A stretch of 64,000 bases of DNA from positions 12,090,001-12,154,000 of the forward strand of contig JBHGNT010000015.1 in assembly GCA_043228905.1 (NCBI GenBank). The letters are read 5' to 3'. Shown piece by piece: positions 54,489 to 64,000 of this stretch. The DNA is from Azolla caroliniana (Eukaryota > Polypodiophyta). Position numbers and translations under genes: made by a program. Position 1 is the first letter of the stretch. Every line of letters begins with the position of its first letter. The notes below the pieces were generated by a model. That model was given only the letters and a program-made list of their open reading frames with translations, was not told where the DNA came from and ran no database searches.

Positions 54489-54798
54489 TGTTGGGAACGC
54501 AGCCGTCTAGTGCGGGACAAATCAACACTCTTCAAAAGAGAAGATCATAAATAGATACAAGCAAGGTAGATTGATGGCAACAGAAACAGAGAACGATAAT
54601 CAACTATAATGCAATAGAGAGACCTTAGGCACAAGATGAACTATATTTTCAACCAACACAAAACTAGGTTACAAAGTCAGTTTATATACTGACCAACTTA
54701 GGGCAACTGCCCTTCTCACTATCTACATAAATATCCTAAACCTAGTGTGTACAAAAGGAGACAATGTGAATATGTCAATTAGGGACTCGCATTCAACA
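54489..54798 (-). mobile_element. 3' LTR of element F
   Basis: Starts TGTTGGGAACGC, ends CGCATTCAACA and is followed by CTCCCCCGTAATGGGCG, identical in type to the purine-tract end of A' (48235). It contains AGGGCAACTGCCCT (54700-54713) and TTTATATACTGAC. The start could be a few bases off, since it abuts RT sequence of I. Confidence 0.75.
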
Positions 54799-54883
54799 CT
54801 CCCCCGTAATGGGCGTATACATCAAAAATTTGTAAATCGAAATAAATGTACAATACAAATTGATACAAAGTTTTCGAATTAAT
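54799..54883 (-). other. 3' untranslated end of element F, left of the E insertion
   Basis: Begins with the complement of the purine tract and continues into AT-rich sequence. It ends TTAAT (54879-54883), the target duplication of E; F resumes at 59967. Confidence 0.75.
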
Positions 54884-55166
54884 TGTTGAGAGTCGAACTC
54901 AACTTCCCATAGAGATAGGTTTCACACTAGCTCATGGACACACTAGGCTAGTCTTGTAAATAGTAGAAAGGGCACTTGCCCTAGCTTAGTTGGTATTTAA
55001 ACCAACCTTTTGTAATCTAGTCACTGTTGTATGTAATATACAATTCTCTTGTTGAAGAGCTCTCCCTCTCACTCGCTCTCTCTACTCTCTCTGTTTGTCT
55101 TATGTGCTAATACACATACACAAACACAATCCTTCCGCTACACACAATCACTCTCCTTTCTTTACA
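54884..55166 (+). mobile_element. 5' LTR of element E
   Basis: Starts TGTTGAGAGTCGAACTCAAC, ends CCTTTCTTTACA. AGGGCACTTGCCCT lies at 54969-54982, about 20 bp upstream of TATTTAAA. Confidence 0.92.
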
Positions 55167-55178
55167 TGGTATCTGAGC
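55167..55178 (+). other. Primer-binding site of element E
   Basis: TGGTATCTGAGC, one base from the initiator-Met type site, immediately after the LTR. Confidence 0.88.
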
Positions 55179-55306
55179 GCGTGATAGCTTGATCTAAGCC
55201 CATTGCCTTATGTGTGTTGTGTTTCAAGCTCACGCTCACAAAGAGCAGGCTAATTACTACAAAACAATCTGCACAGACCGTAGAAACAGAGAAGAAGAAA
55301 TCATCA

Positions 55307-58300
55307 TGAACACTCAAATGGGAAGCGCTCTTCCTATGAAAAAGCTCGACAGGACAAACTTTGCATCTTGGGAGTAAAAGATGCATCAGTACCTTATCGG
55401 ACAAGGATAATGGAGCTATATTGAAGGAGCTCACAAAACTCAGCCCAACCCAACACACGCCGACTCTCCTGTTTGGGAGTAGGCCGCTAGCTGTGTGTTG
55501 TATTGCCTTGCATCATGCGTACATAATCACATGCTCGGCTATATTCGAGAGGTGAAAACGCCGAAAGAAGGTTGGGGCAACCTCAAGAAGATTTTCACGG
55601 CCAATACGGCTGCACAAAAGCGCCAACTTCGACAAGAGCTGAATAACTTGCAACAGAGGGACATGTCAATCATAAGCTACACCTTGAAGATCAAGGAGCT
55701 ATGTGATGCCCTCGGATTGATTAATGTCATCATCGATGATGACGAAATGGTGCAAATATGCTCAATGGCTTAGCACCTCGGTTTGGCTCGATTAAATCGG
55801 CCATCCTTGCGAGGGAGAACCCTCCCTCCTTTTTCGATCTCCAATCAATATTGTTGGTCGAGGAAAATCATACCCGACAAAGGAGCAGTGCAACTGATGG
55901 TCAGTTGCTCTACTCCCAGTCGGATGAAAGAAGAGGACACGGTCGTGGAATGAGACGCCGATTCGGCCAAGAATGACACAACCAAGAGCGTAATTCCCAC
56001 CAATGGCAAGCAGACAGAAATGGTCCTAGAGAGCTCGGCAAAAGGGGGATTCATCACGTTGGACCAAGCAATCATAACAGTCAAATCGAATGCGGTACTA
56101 CGGAAAACTTGGCCAGTATGAAGAGGAATGCCGAAAGAAGAAATGAAACTCCACTTCTAACAACCGACAAACTACGAACTGCGCTTCGAATTTCAACTTC
56201 GACAATCAGGGCGGAATGTTCAATGTCGGCACAGGCTTCAACTAGCACCTCTGCTTCAAACAATGTATGGTTTGTTGACTCGGGAGCGTCCAATCATATG
56301 ACGTTTGATGAAGATTGGTTCCGAGAATTACGAAAGCCCAAACAGCTCGGTTATGTTGAAACATGCGATGACACGACACACTCAATTTGGCATATCGGAA
56401 ACGTCCCACTTGGGAATGACGGCAAACAGACCTACCTCAAAAACATCTTCCATGTCCCAACAATCACGAAGAACCTGATCTCAGTAGGTTAGATTGTCGA
56501 ACAAGGAATGCAAGTGTGATTTCATCGAAAAGGAAGGTGAACTTATTGCTCACAGTCGCCGTGAAGGCCATATGTTCATCCTCAAATCAAACGAGGTTAA
56601 TTCAGCCATGTTTGCGAAGGGCCTCAAAGTCAAAATTGACTTAAACTTGTGGCACAAAAGAATTGGTCACATCAATCTCAAGAAGCTCTAGAACATGCAA
56701 GTGAAAGGAATCATAATTGGACTCCCGAAATTTACCACGAAGGAGATTACGGGCGTATGCGAGGCGTGTCAGTTCAAAAAGCAACACTGACATCCATTCT
56801 TGTAAGAGCGGAATGTGAGCAAAGGGATCCTGAATGTAGTACATTCAGATGTGTGGGGTCCAGCCCAGACGGAAACATTCGGAGGTTGCCGACATTATGT
56901 TACATTCATCGACGACTTCTCCAGGCATACCTGGATCTACCCAATGAGACAGAAAAGTGAAGTGTTCAGACACTTCTAGAGGTTCAAAAATGAAGTCGAA
57001 AAATTTACGGGTCAGCACATACGATGCCTTCGATCGGATGGAGGCAAGGAAATCTTCTCGGATGAATTTACGGCGTATCTCCAACAAGAAGGAATTCGAC
57101 AAGAATTCTCACGCCGAGCGGAAAAATTGGCACATAGTAGAGGTTGCATGTGCAATGATGAACGAGAAGAGCCTTCCAAAATCGTACTAGGCAGAAGCGG
57201 CAAACACGGCCGTTTATCTCATGAACAGGTGCACGACCTTGGGGGTACACGACGTAACCCCACATGAGAACTTTTTTGGAAAGAAGCCGGACTTATCACA
57301 TGTCCGTATTTTTGGGTCCATCGCGTACACACATATTCTCGACGAGATTTGACAAAAGCTTGACCCGAAGTCGGAGAAATGTATCCTCGTAGGATACTCA
57401 CTGGAGCAAAAGGGGTACAAGTGCTATAACCCCTCGACTCGGAAAGTTCGAGTAAGTCGAGATGTCGTTTTTGATGAGTATGCATCTTGGTACGCACCAG
57501 AGACAACCTCGACTCTGAGTCCGCTCAACCCGGAATCCGCCGAAATAGAGATAGAAGTTGAAGATCGATTCATGCACATGTTCGAAGAAAGCCCGATTAT
57601 GACAAGGGTTAGTGAGCCACAAGAACCTCTGAGCAATCAAAGCACATCTCAACTAAGTCCGAAGTTGGACAAAGGGAAGGTGAAAATGCAGGAGTATGAA
57701 GACTATCACTTCGACGGCAACGAATCGACTCACTCCCTCGATAGTGAGTTCGAAGGCATTGACATCTGGACAAATGGAGCAAAGAAAGCATTAGTCTCTG
57801 CGAATGAGAAGCTATGCCAGTCCACCCGTGAAAAGAACCTCATAAACTGGTACGACTACGATGAGTACATGGCGTATCATTACTCATTTATGATGAAGGT
57901 CGCAATTGTCCGAGAGTCGAAAACATTTTCCAAAGCCGTAAAGGATCTGCGATGGGTCGATGAGATGAATGAAGAAATGCTGGCCTTATGCAAAAACGAG
58001 ACATGGGATCTTGTCTCCCACTCATCGCATAAGAAGGCAATGGTTGTAGATGGATTTACATGGTGAAGTATAATGTTGACGGATCTTTAAACCGCTACAA
58101 ATCTCGACTCGTAGCAAAAGGATACGCACAGACACATGGAGTCTACTACAAAGAGACATTTGCCCCGGTGGCAAAGATGACGACTGTGCGAACTGTGATC
58201 GCACTCGCAGCAGCAAAAGGGTGGCACCTCCACCAGATGGACATCAAGAACGTCTTTCTTCAAGGCGAAATAGAAGAGGAGGTGTACATGGTACAACCAC

Positions 58301-59507
58301 CCGGCTTCAAATCGTGCATTCATCCAAAAGTCGTATGCCAATTCAAGAAGCCACTCAATGGCCTTAAGCAAGCACCACGTGCTTGGCATTTGAAGATCAC
58401 TCAATATCTTCATCAAATTGAATTTCGAATGTCAAAATTGGACAACTCATTGTACATCCGAAACAAGTCGTACAACCCGATTGTCATCATCCTTTATGTG
58501 AATGATCTAGTGATCGAAGGAAAGGATCTCACCAAGATTAATAAGGTAAAATCATCTCTATCCGGCAGATTCGAAATGAAAGATATGCACGAGCTCTATT
58601 ACTTACTTGGCATCGAAGTAATTCGGACACCAACTGGAATACTGATCTCTCAACGGCACTACATTCTCAACTTACTCTACAAGTTCGGAATGACCATGTG
58701 CAAACCTGTGTCTACTCCTCTTGACCGTAATCTCAAGTTTGATGTCGATTCCGGCACAACCGAGTGCGAGCCAACTCAATATCGCCAGTTGATTGGCAAC
58801 CTCATCTACCTAACCATCACACGACCTAACCTCAGTTATTCTGTCGGCCTCCTTAGCCAATTCATGCAGAACCCACGAAATCTCCATCTCGATTGCCCTA
58901 GGAGGATACTTTGGTACGTAAGTGGTACGATGGATTACAACATTATATACAAGTCGAATACGCTTATTCGACTCGAAGGGTACACAAACGCGGACTAGGC
59001 CGGATATAAGGACGATAGACGATCGGCATCCGGATTTGTCTTCTCCCTCGCCAGCGGAGCGATCTCTTGGAGCAGCAAGAAGCAATCGACAGTCGCACTA
59101 TCGAACACGGAGACTGAATACAGGGGCACAGCAGTCGCCGCTTGCGAAGCCATATGGTTGAAGCGCGTACTGAAGGATTTGGGCATACCCATCAAAGATT
59201 TGATTTGTGTATACTACGACAATATGAGTAGTATCTACCTGGCTCGCAACCTTGTATTTCACATGCAGACTAAACACATCGAAGTGCACTACCACTTCAT
59301 TTGTGAGTGCATTCAAGATGGCAAAATCGATCTACAACACATTAGTACAAACCTTCAAGTTGTTGACATCTTTACAAAGGCCTTAGGTGTCGACAAGCTC
59401 GGGCAATTCGCATTTGACCTTGGTCTCACGATATCTACATTGCCGAGCTTGACGGGGAGTACAGCTAGCGACACGGATGCAAGCGATAAACAGTCAACAC
59501 GGAAGTA
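55307..59507 (+). pseudogene. Degenerate gag-pol of element E
   Basis: In order: gag (ATG 55307, LDRTNFASWE; QRQLRQELNNL-type helix near 55620), a decayed knuckle near 56090, protease (VWFVDSGASNHMTFDEDWF near 56270), pre-integrase (LWHKRIGHINLKKL near 56650), integrase fragments 56700-57400, and a long RT/RNase H stretch from 57572, with a break near 58065. RT motifs: MDIKNVFLQGEIEEEVYM (near 58245) and YVND (near 58495), where functional elements have YVDD, so one catalytic aspartate is changed. RNase H: SWSSKKQSTVALSNTETEY (near 59070). Stops (for example TAA in gag near 55375, TAG near 56490, 56690 and 58997) exclude a full product. The RT style differs from that of A, suggesting a different copia lineage. 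Confidence 0.9.
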
Positions 59508-59673
59508 GCACGAAAGCAGTCGATAAGCAGTCGAGCCGAACAAGGAAGCCGAAAAGAAGAACAATCAAGTTTGAAGATTACGAAAGGCGGAAGCCAATTC
59601 ATTCGAATCAAAGTACTTTGAGGACCAAACCGAAACAATTTTTCGACAGATGGAAGTTGTGTTCGAAGGGGCG

Positions 59674-59961
59674 TGTTGAGAGTTGAACTCAACTTCCCAT
59701 AGAGATAGGTTTCACTCTAGCTCATGGACGCACCAGGCTAGTCTTGTAAATAGTAGAAAGGGCACTTGCCCTAACTTAGTTGGTATTTAAACCAACCTTT
59801 TGTAATCTAGTCACTGTTGGATGTAATATACAGTTCTCTTGTTGAAGAGCTCTCCCTCTCACTCGCTCTCTTTACTATCTTTGTTTGTCTTATGTGCTCA
59901 GCTCATACACATACACACACACAATCCTTCCACTACACACAATCACTCTCCTTTCTTTACA
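59674..59961 (+). mobile_element. 3' LTR of element E
   Basis: Preceded by the purine-rich GAAGGGGCG. Same ends as the 5' LTR. Palindrome AGGGCACTTGCCCT at 59759-59772. Confidence 0.92.
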
Positions 59962-59966
59962 TTAAT

Positions 59967-60769
59967 CAAAATTTTGTTCAAGTCGGTGAACTGGCCAAGA
60001 TTGGGAAAACTAAGACCGAGCTTCAAGCTGTTGAAGTCGATTGTTCAAAAAACGTCCTGAGTGTCCGACTTAATCAGATTGATTGTTAGTTACGCCCATC
60101 TGGTGCCATAGGGATCGAATTGATCCGCCGAAAGACACTTGGTCATCCCATCTGCGACATTATCAGTTGTAGGTATCTTCTCGAGGCCGATTTTCCCGAA
60201 AATGACGTAGTCCCGAACAAAGTGATATCGAACGTCGATGTGCTTCGAGGCGTTGTGCTGAACTGGATTTTTTGATAGAGCGATAGCACCCTGACTATCG
60301 TTGTAGACAACTGGAGCCGAGCCATGTTCGGCTTGTTGAAACGTGCAAGTCATCCGATTGAGCCATAAGGCCTCTTTCGCCATGTCGGATGCAACTACAT
60401 ATTTGGCCTCGGTCGTTGATGTGGGAGTGCACCCCTGAAGTTTCGATTTCCATGAAATAGCTCCATTGCCAAATTTGAAGTAGTATCTGGTTGTTAACTT
60501 TCGACTATCCACGTAGCTGGCAAAGTCCGAGTCGGTGTATCCGACTATGCCTGAAGTGTCACTAAGATAACCGAAGGTTAATGGGGAGCGGGGTCGAAGC
60601 AGACTTGACCGATTGCATGTTGGAGCGTTCTAAGACACGTCTAATGTAGTCGAATTGGGATAGAAACAATTGTCTTCGATTTCGATTCCGACTGATCTTT
60701 ATGACGAAAATGTGTCTTGACGGGCCGAGGTCCTTCATGGAAAACTTCAACCGCAATTGTCGAACTAGT
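59967..60769 (-). pseudogene. Element F: 3' untranslated end, RNase H and RT part
   Basis: The minus strand carries the copia RNase H (SWKSKLQGCTPTSTTEAKYV; HNASKHIDVRYHFVRD; 60090-60512) and the RT C-terminal region (MKDLGPSRHIFVIKISRNRN near 60700), closely related to A and C. The RNase H piece is open for 140 codons, but a deletion near 60560 removes the stretch with the GSLMY-type motif. It continues at 61094 after a foreign insert. Confidence 0.88.
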
Positions 60770-61093
60770 CAGCCATGAAGGTATCGCCATGGACCCGGAT
60801 AAAGTGCAAGCCATTCTGAACGCTCCCGCGCCCTCTACTGCGAAGGCCCTCAACTGATTCCTAGGCCAAATTAGATGACATAGCCAGATGTTACGACACC
60901 TGGCCGATTTCGCGACTCCATTGCACGCAGGTATGCATAGACTCCCATTTCAGTGGTCTTCAATAGAAGACGAGGCGTACCAATCCTTGAAGTTAATGCT
61001 CTCCCATGCCCCTGTTGTACAGCCACCAGTCTGGTCGGAACCTTTTCACGTCTTCATAGACGCATCAGATATAGCCATCGGCAGCTCGCTTCG
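60770..61093 (+). pseudogene. Ty3/gypsy RT-RNase H fragment inside copia F
   Basis: Plus-strand translation gives the gypsy RT thumb and start of RNase H: AMDPDKVQAILNAPAPSTAK, MLRHLADFATPLHAGMHRLP and PFHVFIDASDIAIGSSL, with two internal stops. It has no LTR, no target duplication and is flanked on both sides by F copia RT sequence that is contiguous in A. A short filler insertion, perhaps copied during repair or by template switching, is the likely cause. Confidence 0.85.
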
Positions 61094-61201
61094 GCGAGCT
61101 CTCTAACATGCCGACCGGAGAGTAGCATCTCATCCACGTAGATGATGAGGAAGATGGGTGACCCATCTTGAGTTGTTTTTGTGAAGAGACAGTTGTCCCC
61201 A
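61094..61201 (-). pseudogene. Element F RT catalytic region, 3' continuation
   Basis: The minus strand matches the A segment around YVDD (plus strand CCACGTAGATGATGAGGAAG and GGGTGACCCATCTTGAG). It is cut by the hAT MITE fragment at 61203; nothing of the rest of F follows. Confidence 0.82.
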
Positions 61202-61202
61202 T

Positions 61203-61352
61203 TAGGGATCGGCAACGGCTTGGCTCAAGCCTAAACCGATTTTAAACGGCTTAACAACTCAACTTAGGTTTGAGCTTGACTAAACGGTTTGAGCTCAGTT
61301 CGGTTCAGCTTGAGCCTTACCAAACTGGCTCAAACCAGCTAAGCCATTTAAA

Positions 61353-61390
<38 letters not shown>
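61203..61390. mobile_element. Incomplete hAT-type MITE (same family as 31934-32493)
   Basis: Starts TAGGGATCGGCAACGGCTTGG, closely matching the left end of the complete copy, and continues through the GGTTTGAGCTTGACTAAAC part to a GA run (61359-61386). The right half and right terminal repeat are missing. Confidence 0.82.
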
Positions 61391-61392
<2 letters not shown>

Positions 61393-61757
61393 ACGGAGCT
61401 TGTATATATAATGAATGAATATATGTATGGACATGTATGAATGTACATATGTGTATATATGTAATGTATTTATGTATGTATATTTTTGGGATATTTTCAT
61501 GTCTAGTATGTGTATGGATAGTATATAGATTTATGTTTTCAATATGTACGTAATATGCAGTCATATATCCGATGTGTGTGTATGTATGTACGTATATATG
61601 TGTAGCAATCTATGAATGAATATAATAATGTACGTATGTGTATATATGTAATGTATTTATGTATGTATATTTTTGGGATATTTTCATGTCTAGTATGTGT
61701 ATGGATTGTATATGGATTTATATTTTCAATATGTACGTAATATGCAATCATATATCC

Positions 61758-61793
<36 letters not shown>

Positions 61794-62141
61794 TGTATAT
61801 ATGTAAGTATTGTAGGTTGTATGGTTCCATATAACCTATATATATATATATTGCGATATGTGGAATATGTATGTACATATGTAATATATATATATGTAAT
61901 GTAGTGTATGTATGTGTATGTCAATTTGTATATTGTGTAATATGAATGGATTATATGATATGCAATATGTAATTTTTATGCATGTATGCATTTACATATT
62001 TGTATTTATGTATGTGTATGTACATATCTACATATGATAATATATATTCATGTTTAGTCAGTATGCATGTATAAATGGGTGTAATGTATGTATATACATA
62101 TTTATGGATGTAATGTTTAAATGTAGGTACATATATGCATG

Positions 62142-62173
<32 letters not shown>

Positions 62174-62230
62174 TGTATGTATGTATGCATGCCACTCCAA
62201 ATTTGACTATTGTTTGTACAATATATTCTT
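61391..62230. repeat. TATG/TG microsatellite region
   Basis: Nearly continuous TA, TG and TATG low-complexity sequence. It includes (GT)n at about 61761-61791, (TATG)n at about 62144-62188, and a ~140-bp unit (61441-61583) repeated at 61628-61770 (period 187). Short open frames on both strands are explained by the repeats. Confidence 0.9.
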
Positions 62231-62420
62231 TATTATCTCATTGAAATATCTAATATTTGATGGGCTTATGTAATTTTTTTCTATAGCATAATTGATAATA
62301 CCCTTATGTGAATATAATTTTTATGCATTTGTTAATACCCTTATATATATATACATTCTGTATCTCAATGGTTAATTTAAACCCCTTTTGATGAACTCAC
62401 GTGCTATCATACAAGTTTTC
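62231..62420. other. AT-rich spacer
   Basis: CCCTTATGTGAATATAATTT and a near copy CCCTTATATATATATA. No gene. Confidence 0.5.
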
Positions 62421-64000
62421 ACAGTGACGCCCCCGGGGGTTCCGCTTCCTGCGACCCATCTGGTTCCGCGCACCTCGACCTCCTTGGTCGGCTTGTTTAC
62501 TCGGCAGGCCCATGTCAGCTCACTCACAACCGCGACTCCGGCGCTTGTCGACCCGTCAGTTCCTTCATGTTGGCATCGACTTCCGTTGCCTCTTAGTCTG
62601 CATGGCCTTTAGTTGATCTAGCTCTTCCGAATCCAACTATTGAACCGAATCGGGTGTCTCCGATTCATTCTAGCTCTTGTCCAAATCAGTCGCTTCCGAT
62701 TCATTCCAGCTCTTGTCTAAGTTGGTGTTCTCCAACTCGTCTCTGGTTTTCAAGCCCTTCACCACATCAGACCACGTCTAGGTCTTGGCCTTCTTCTTCC
62801 GGTCGGCTCTGTCCTTTTTTACTTTGCCACCTCTGCCACTTGCTCCGACTTGTTCAGATGTGTCAACTTAATCTGTCGTCTCAACTTCCTTTTTCCTCTT
62901 GTCTCTCCCTGTGTTGGTTCTTCCCTCTTCGGCTCCTTGTTCGGTACCATCACCAATTTCTTTGCCTTTACCTGTTCTCCCCCTCAAGTGCGGCACGTCG
63001 AGATGCTGAATGTTGAGCATCTCCGAAAAATGTTGCAACTTGTCTGATCCGAGCGGCTTGGTGAAGATATCGACAACCTGCTGATCCATGTGAACATACC
63101 GAAGTTCAACTTCACCGCTCAGGACCCACTCACGAACAAAGTGATAATGCACTTCTATGTGCTTTGTCGGAGCATGGAATACAAGGTTCTTGGCAAGCTA
63201 AATGTTGCTCATGTTGTCACAATAGATCAAGATTGGGGTTAGTACCTCAATCCATAGGTCTTGTAGCAGTTGTCGAAGCCAAATGGCTTCACAGGTGGCA
63301 ACGGTAGCGCCCTGGTATTTAGCCTCAATGCTCGACAAAGCCACTGTTGGCTGTTTTTTGCTGCTCCACGCAACAATCGCCCTACCAAGAGAAAACATGT
63401 AACCGGAGGTGGATCGACGGTCCGATGCATCACCAACCCAGTCGGCATCTATGTATCCGACTAGCTCTTTAGTTAGACCATACCAGTATAACAGTCCCCT
63501 GTCCTTCGTGCCACTCACATATCACAATATTCGATGTGCGCACTGAAGGTGCTCCACGGTTGGCTTCTGCATGAACTGGTTGATCACTCAAACCAGATAA
63601 CTGATGTCGGGTCGAGTGATTTTCAAGTATATGAGGCTCCTGACAATCTGTCGGGTGATTGCAGGCCGGTCCGGAGTCGGGACCAAGCTTCTGATTCCGG
63701 TCCAGGGGTGTGGAGACAGGTCGGCATTCCGTCATGCCGAACTTGTACAGCATAATCAACACATAATGACGTTGTGAGAGCAATATGTCGTCGGGGGTTC
63801 AGATCAGCTCGATCCCAAGAAAATAATGAAGGCCCCCCAGGTCCTTCATTTCAAATGCATCCAATAGCTGGGAGGGACTTCACGCGGCCGATTTCATCGA
63901 GTTTGGGTCCGGTGATGACTAGATCATCTACATAAAGCAAGATGCAAACCGGACCGTTCGGATCTTTCTGGATGAACAATGAAGAGTCAGACTTAGAGGC
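62421..64000 (-). pseudogene. Element G: copia RT-RNase H with a long C-terminal tail, partly broken
   Basis: Minus-strand pieces from the right edge: RT (YVDD-equivalent near 63930, reading LYVDDLVI; then LSQRHYVLIMLYKFGMTECR near 63760) and RNase H (GLLYWYGLTKELVGYIDAD, WSSKKQPTVALSSIEAKYQ and ILIYCDNMSNI, 63198-63518; then HYHFVREWVLSGEVELRYVH, 62990-63152). After the usual end of pol (about 63000) the sequence continues with a charged, coding-like tail (GRTGKGKEIGDGTEQGAEEG, then Lys/Glu/Asp-rich repeats near 62640-62760) before stops. Breaks near 63190 and 63540. No LTR is recognised downstream, and the window ends inside RT. Confidence 0.82.

Larger units (their letters stand above)
54884..59961 (+). 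mobile_element. Element E: full-length but coding-dead Ty1/copia
   Basis: LTRs 54884-55166 and 59674-59961, primer site TGGTATCTGAGC at 55167-55178, flanking duplications TTAAT (54879-54883 and 59962-59966). The LTRs differ at about a dozen positions plus a 5-bp indel, roughly 4%, so it is older than A. The polyprotein between them is broken. It landed in the 3' untranslated region of F, in opposite orientation. Confidence 0.93.

Noticed and set aside
61295-62244. Several ORFs with Tyr-Ile-His and Tyr-Val-Cys repeats
   Set aside because: Low-complexity TATG/TG microsatellite translated in all frames.
1-64000. CRISPR arrays, prokaryotic operons, rRNA genes, organelle inserts
   Set aside because: No spaced short palindromic repeats, ribosome-binding patterns, or recognisable rRNA or organelle sequences were seen; the content is plant nuclear.

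Overview
The window is flowering-plant nuclear DNA: a repeat-dense intergenic region with one ordinary host gene. Evidence for a plant is the Ty1/copia and chromodomain Ty3/gypsy elements primed from initiator-Met-tRNA-like sites (TGGTATCAGAGC), hAT- and Mutator-type MITEs, tRNA-derived SINE heads, telobox-like AAACCCTAA motifs, and an intron-rich gene of the plant GRDP (DUF1399, glycine-rich domain protein) family. I cannot name the species.

Layout. 1-2.1 kb: 5' part of a minus-strand copia with its LTR. 2.1-8.4 kb and 8.4-14 kb: two direct copies of an old segmental duplication carrying 51-bp repeats, SINE heads and the 3' end of a minus-strand copia (here 'J'); a chromodomain remnant survives only in the left copy, and a ~2.2 kb block with a Mutator-type MITE only in the right copy. 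13.99-19.41 kb: a complete, young copia ('A') with near-identical LTRs, a 5-bp target duplication and an uninterrupted 1337-codon gag-pol, inserted in J; the left duplicate has the empty site. 19.4-31.3 kb: the rest of J, containing an 861-bp tandem duplication and split by a composite of two more copia elements ('D' and 'C'); D itself carries a solo LTR ('I' family). 31.9-32.5 kb: a complete hAT-type MITE. 34.15-41.94 kb: the GRDP-like gene, 10 exons, 803 codons, intact. 43.13-47.68 kb: a complete LTR element ('H') with gag but no pol; instead it has a long coiled-coil ORF with repeated TQT motifs. 47.9-51.9 kb: A', a 5'-truncated, nonsense-damaged relative of A on the minus strand. 52-61.2 kb: a nest: E' (minus) holds I (minus), which holds F (minus), which holds a full E element (plus, 5-bp target duplication); F also contains a small gypsy RT fragment. 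61.2-62.4 kb: MITE fragment and microsatellites. 62.4-64 kb: 3' part of another minus-strand copia ('G').

Only two genes look functional: the host GRDP-like gene and the gag-pol of element A. The most unusual object is H, a non-autonomous element that would need pol enzymes supplied in trans and carries an unrecognised second ORF. A second recurring pattern is a palindrome (AGGGCA-NN-TGCCCT) upstream of the TATA-like site in LTRs of several otherwise different copia families.
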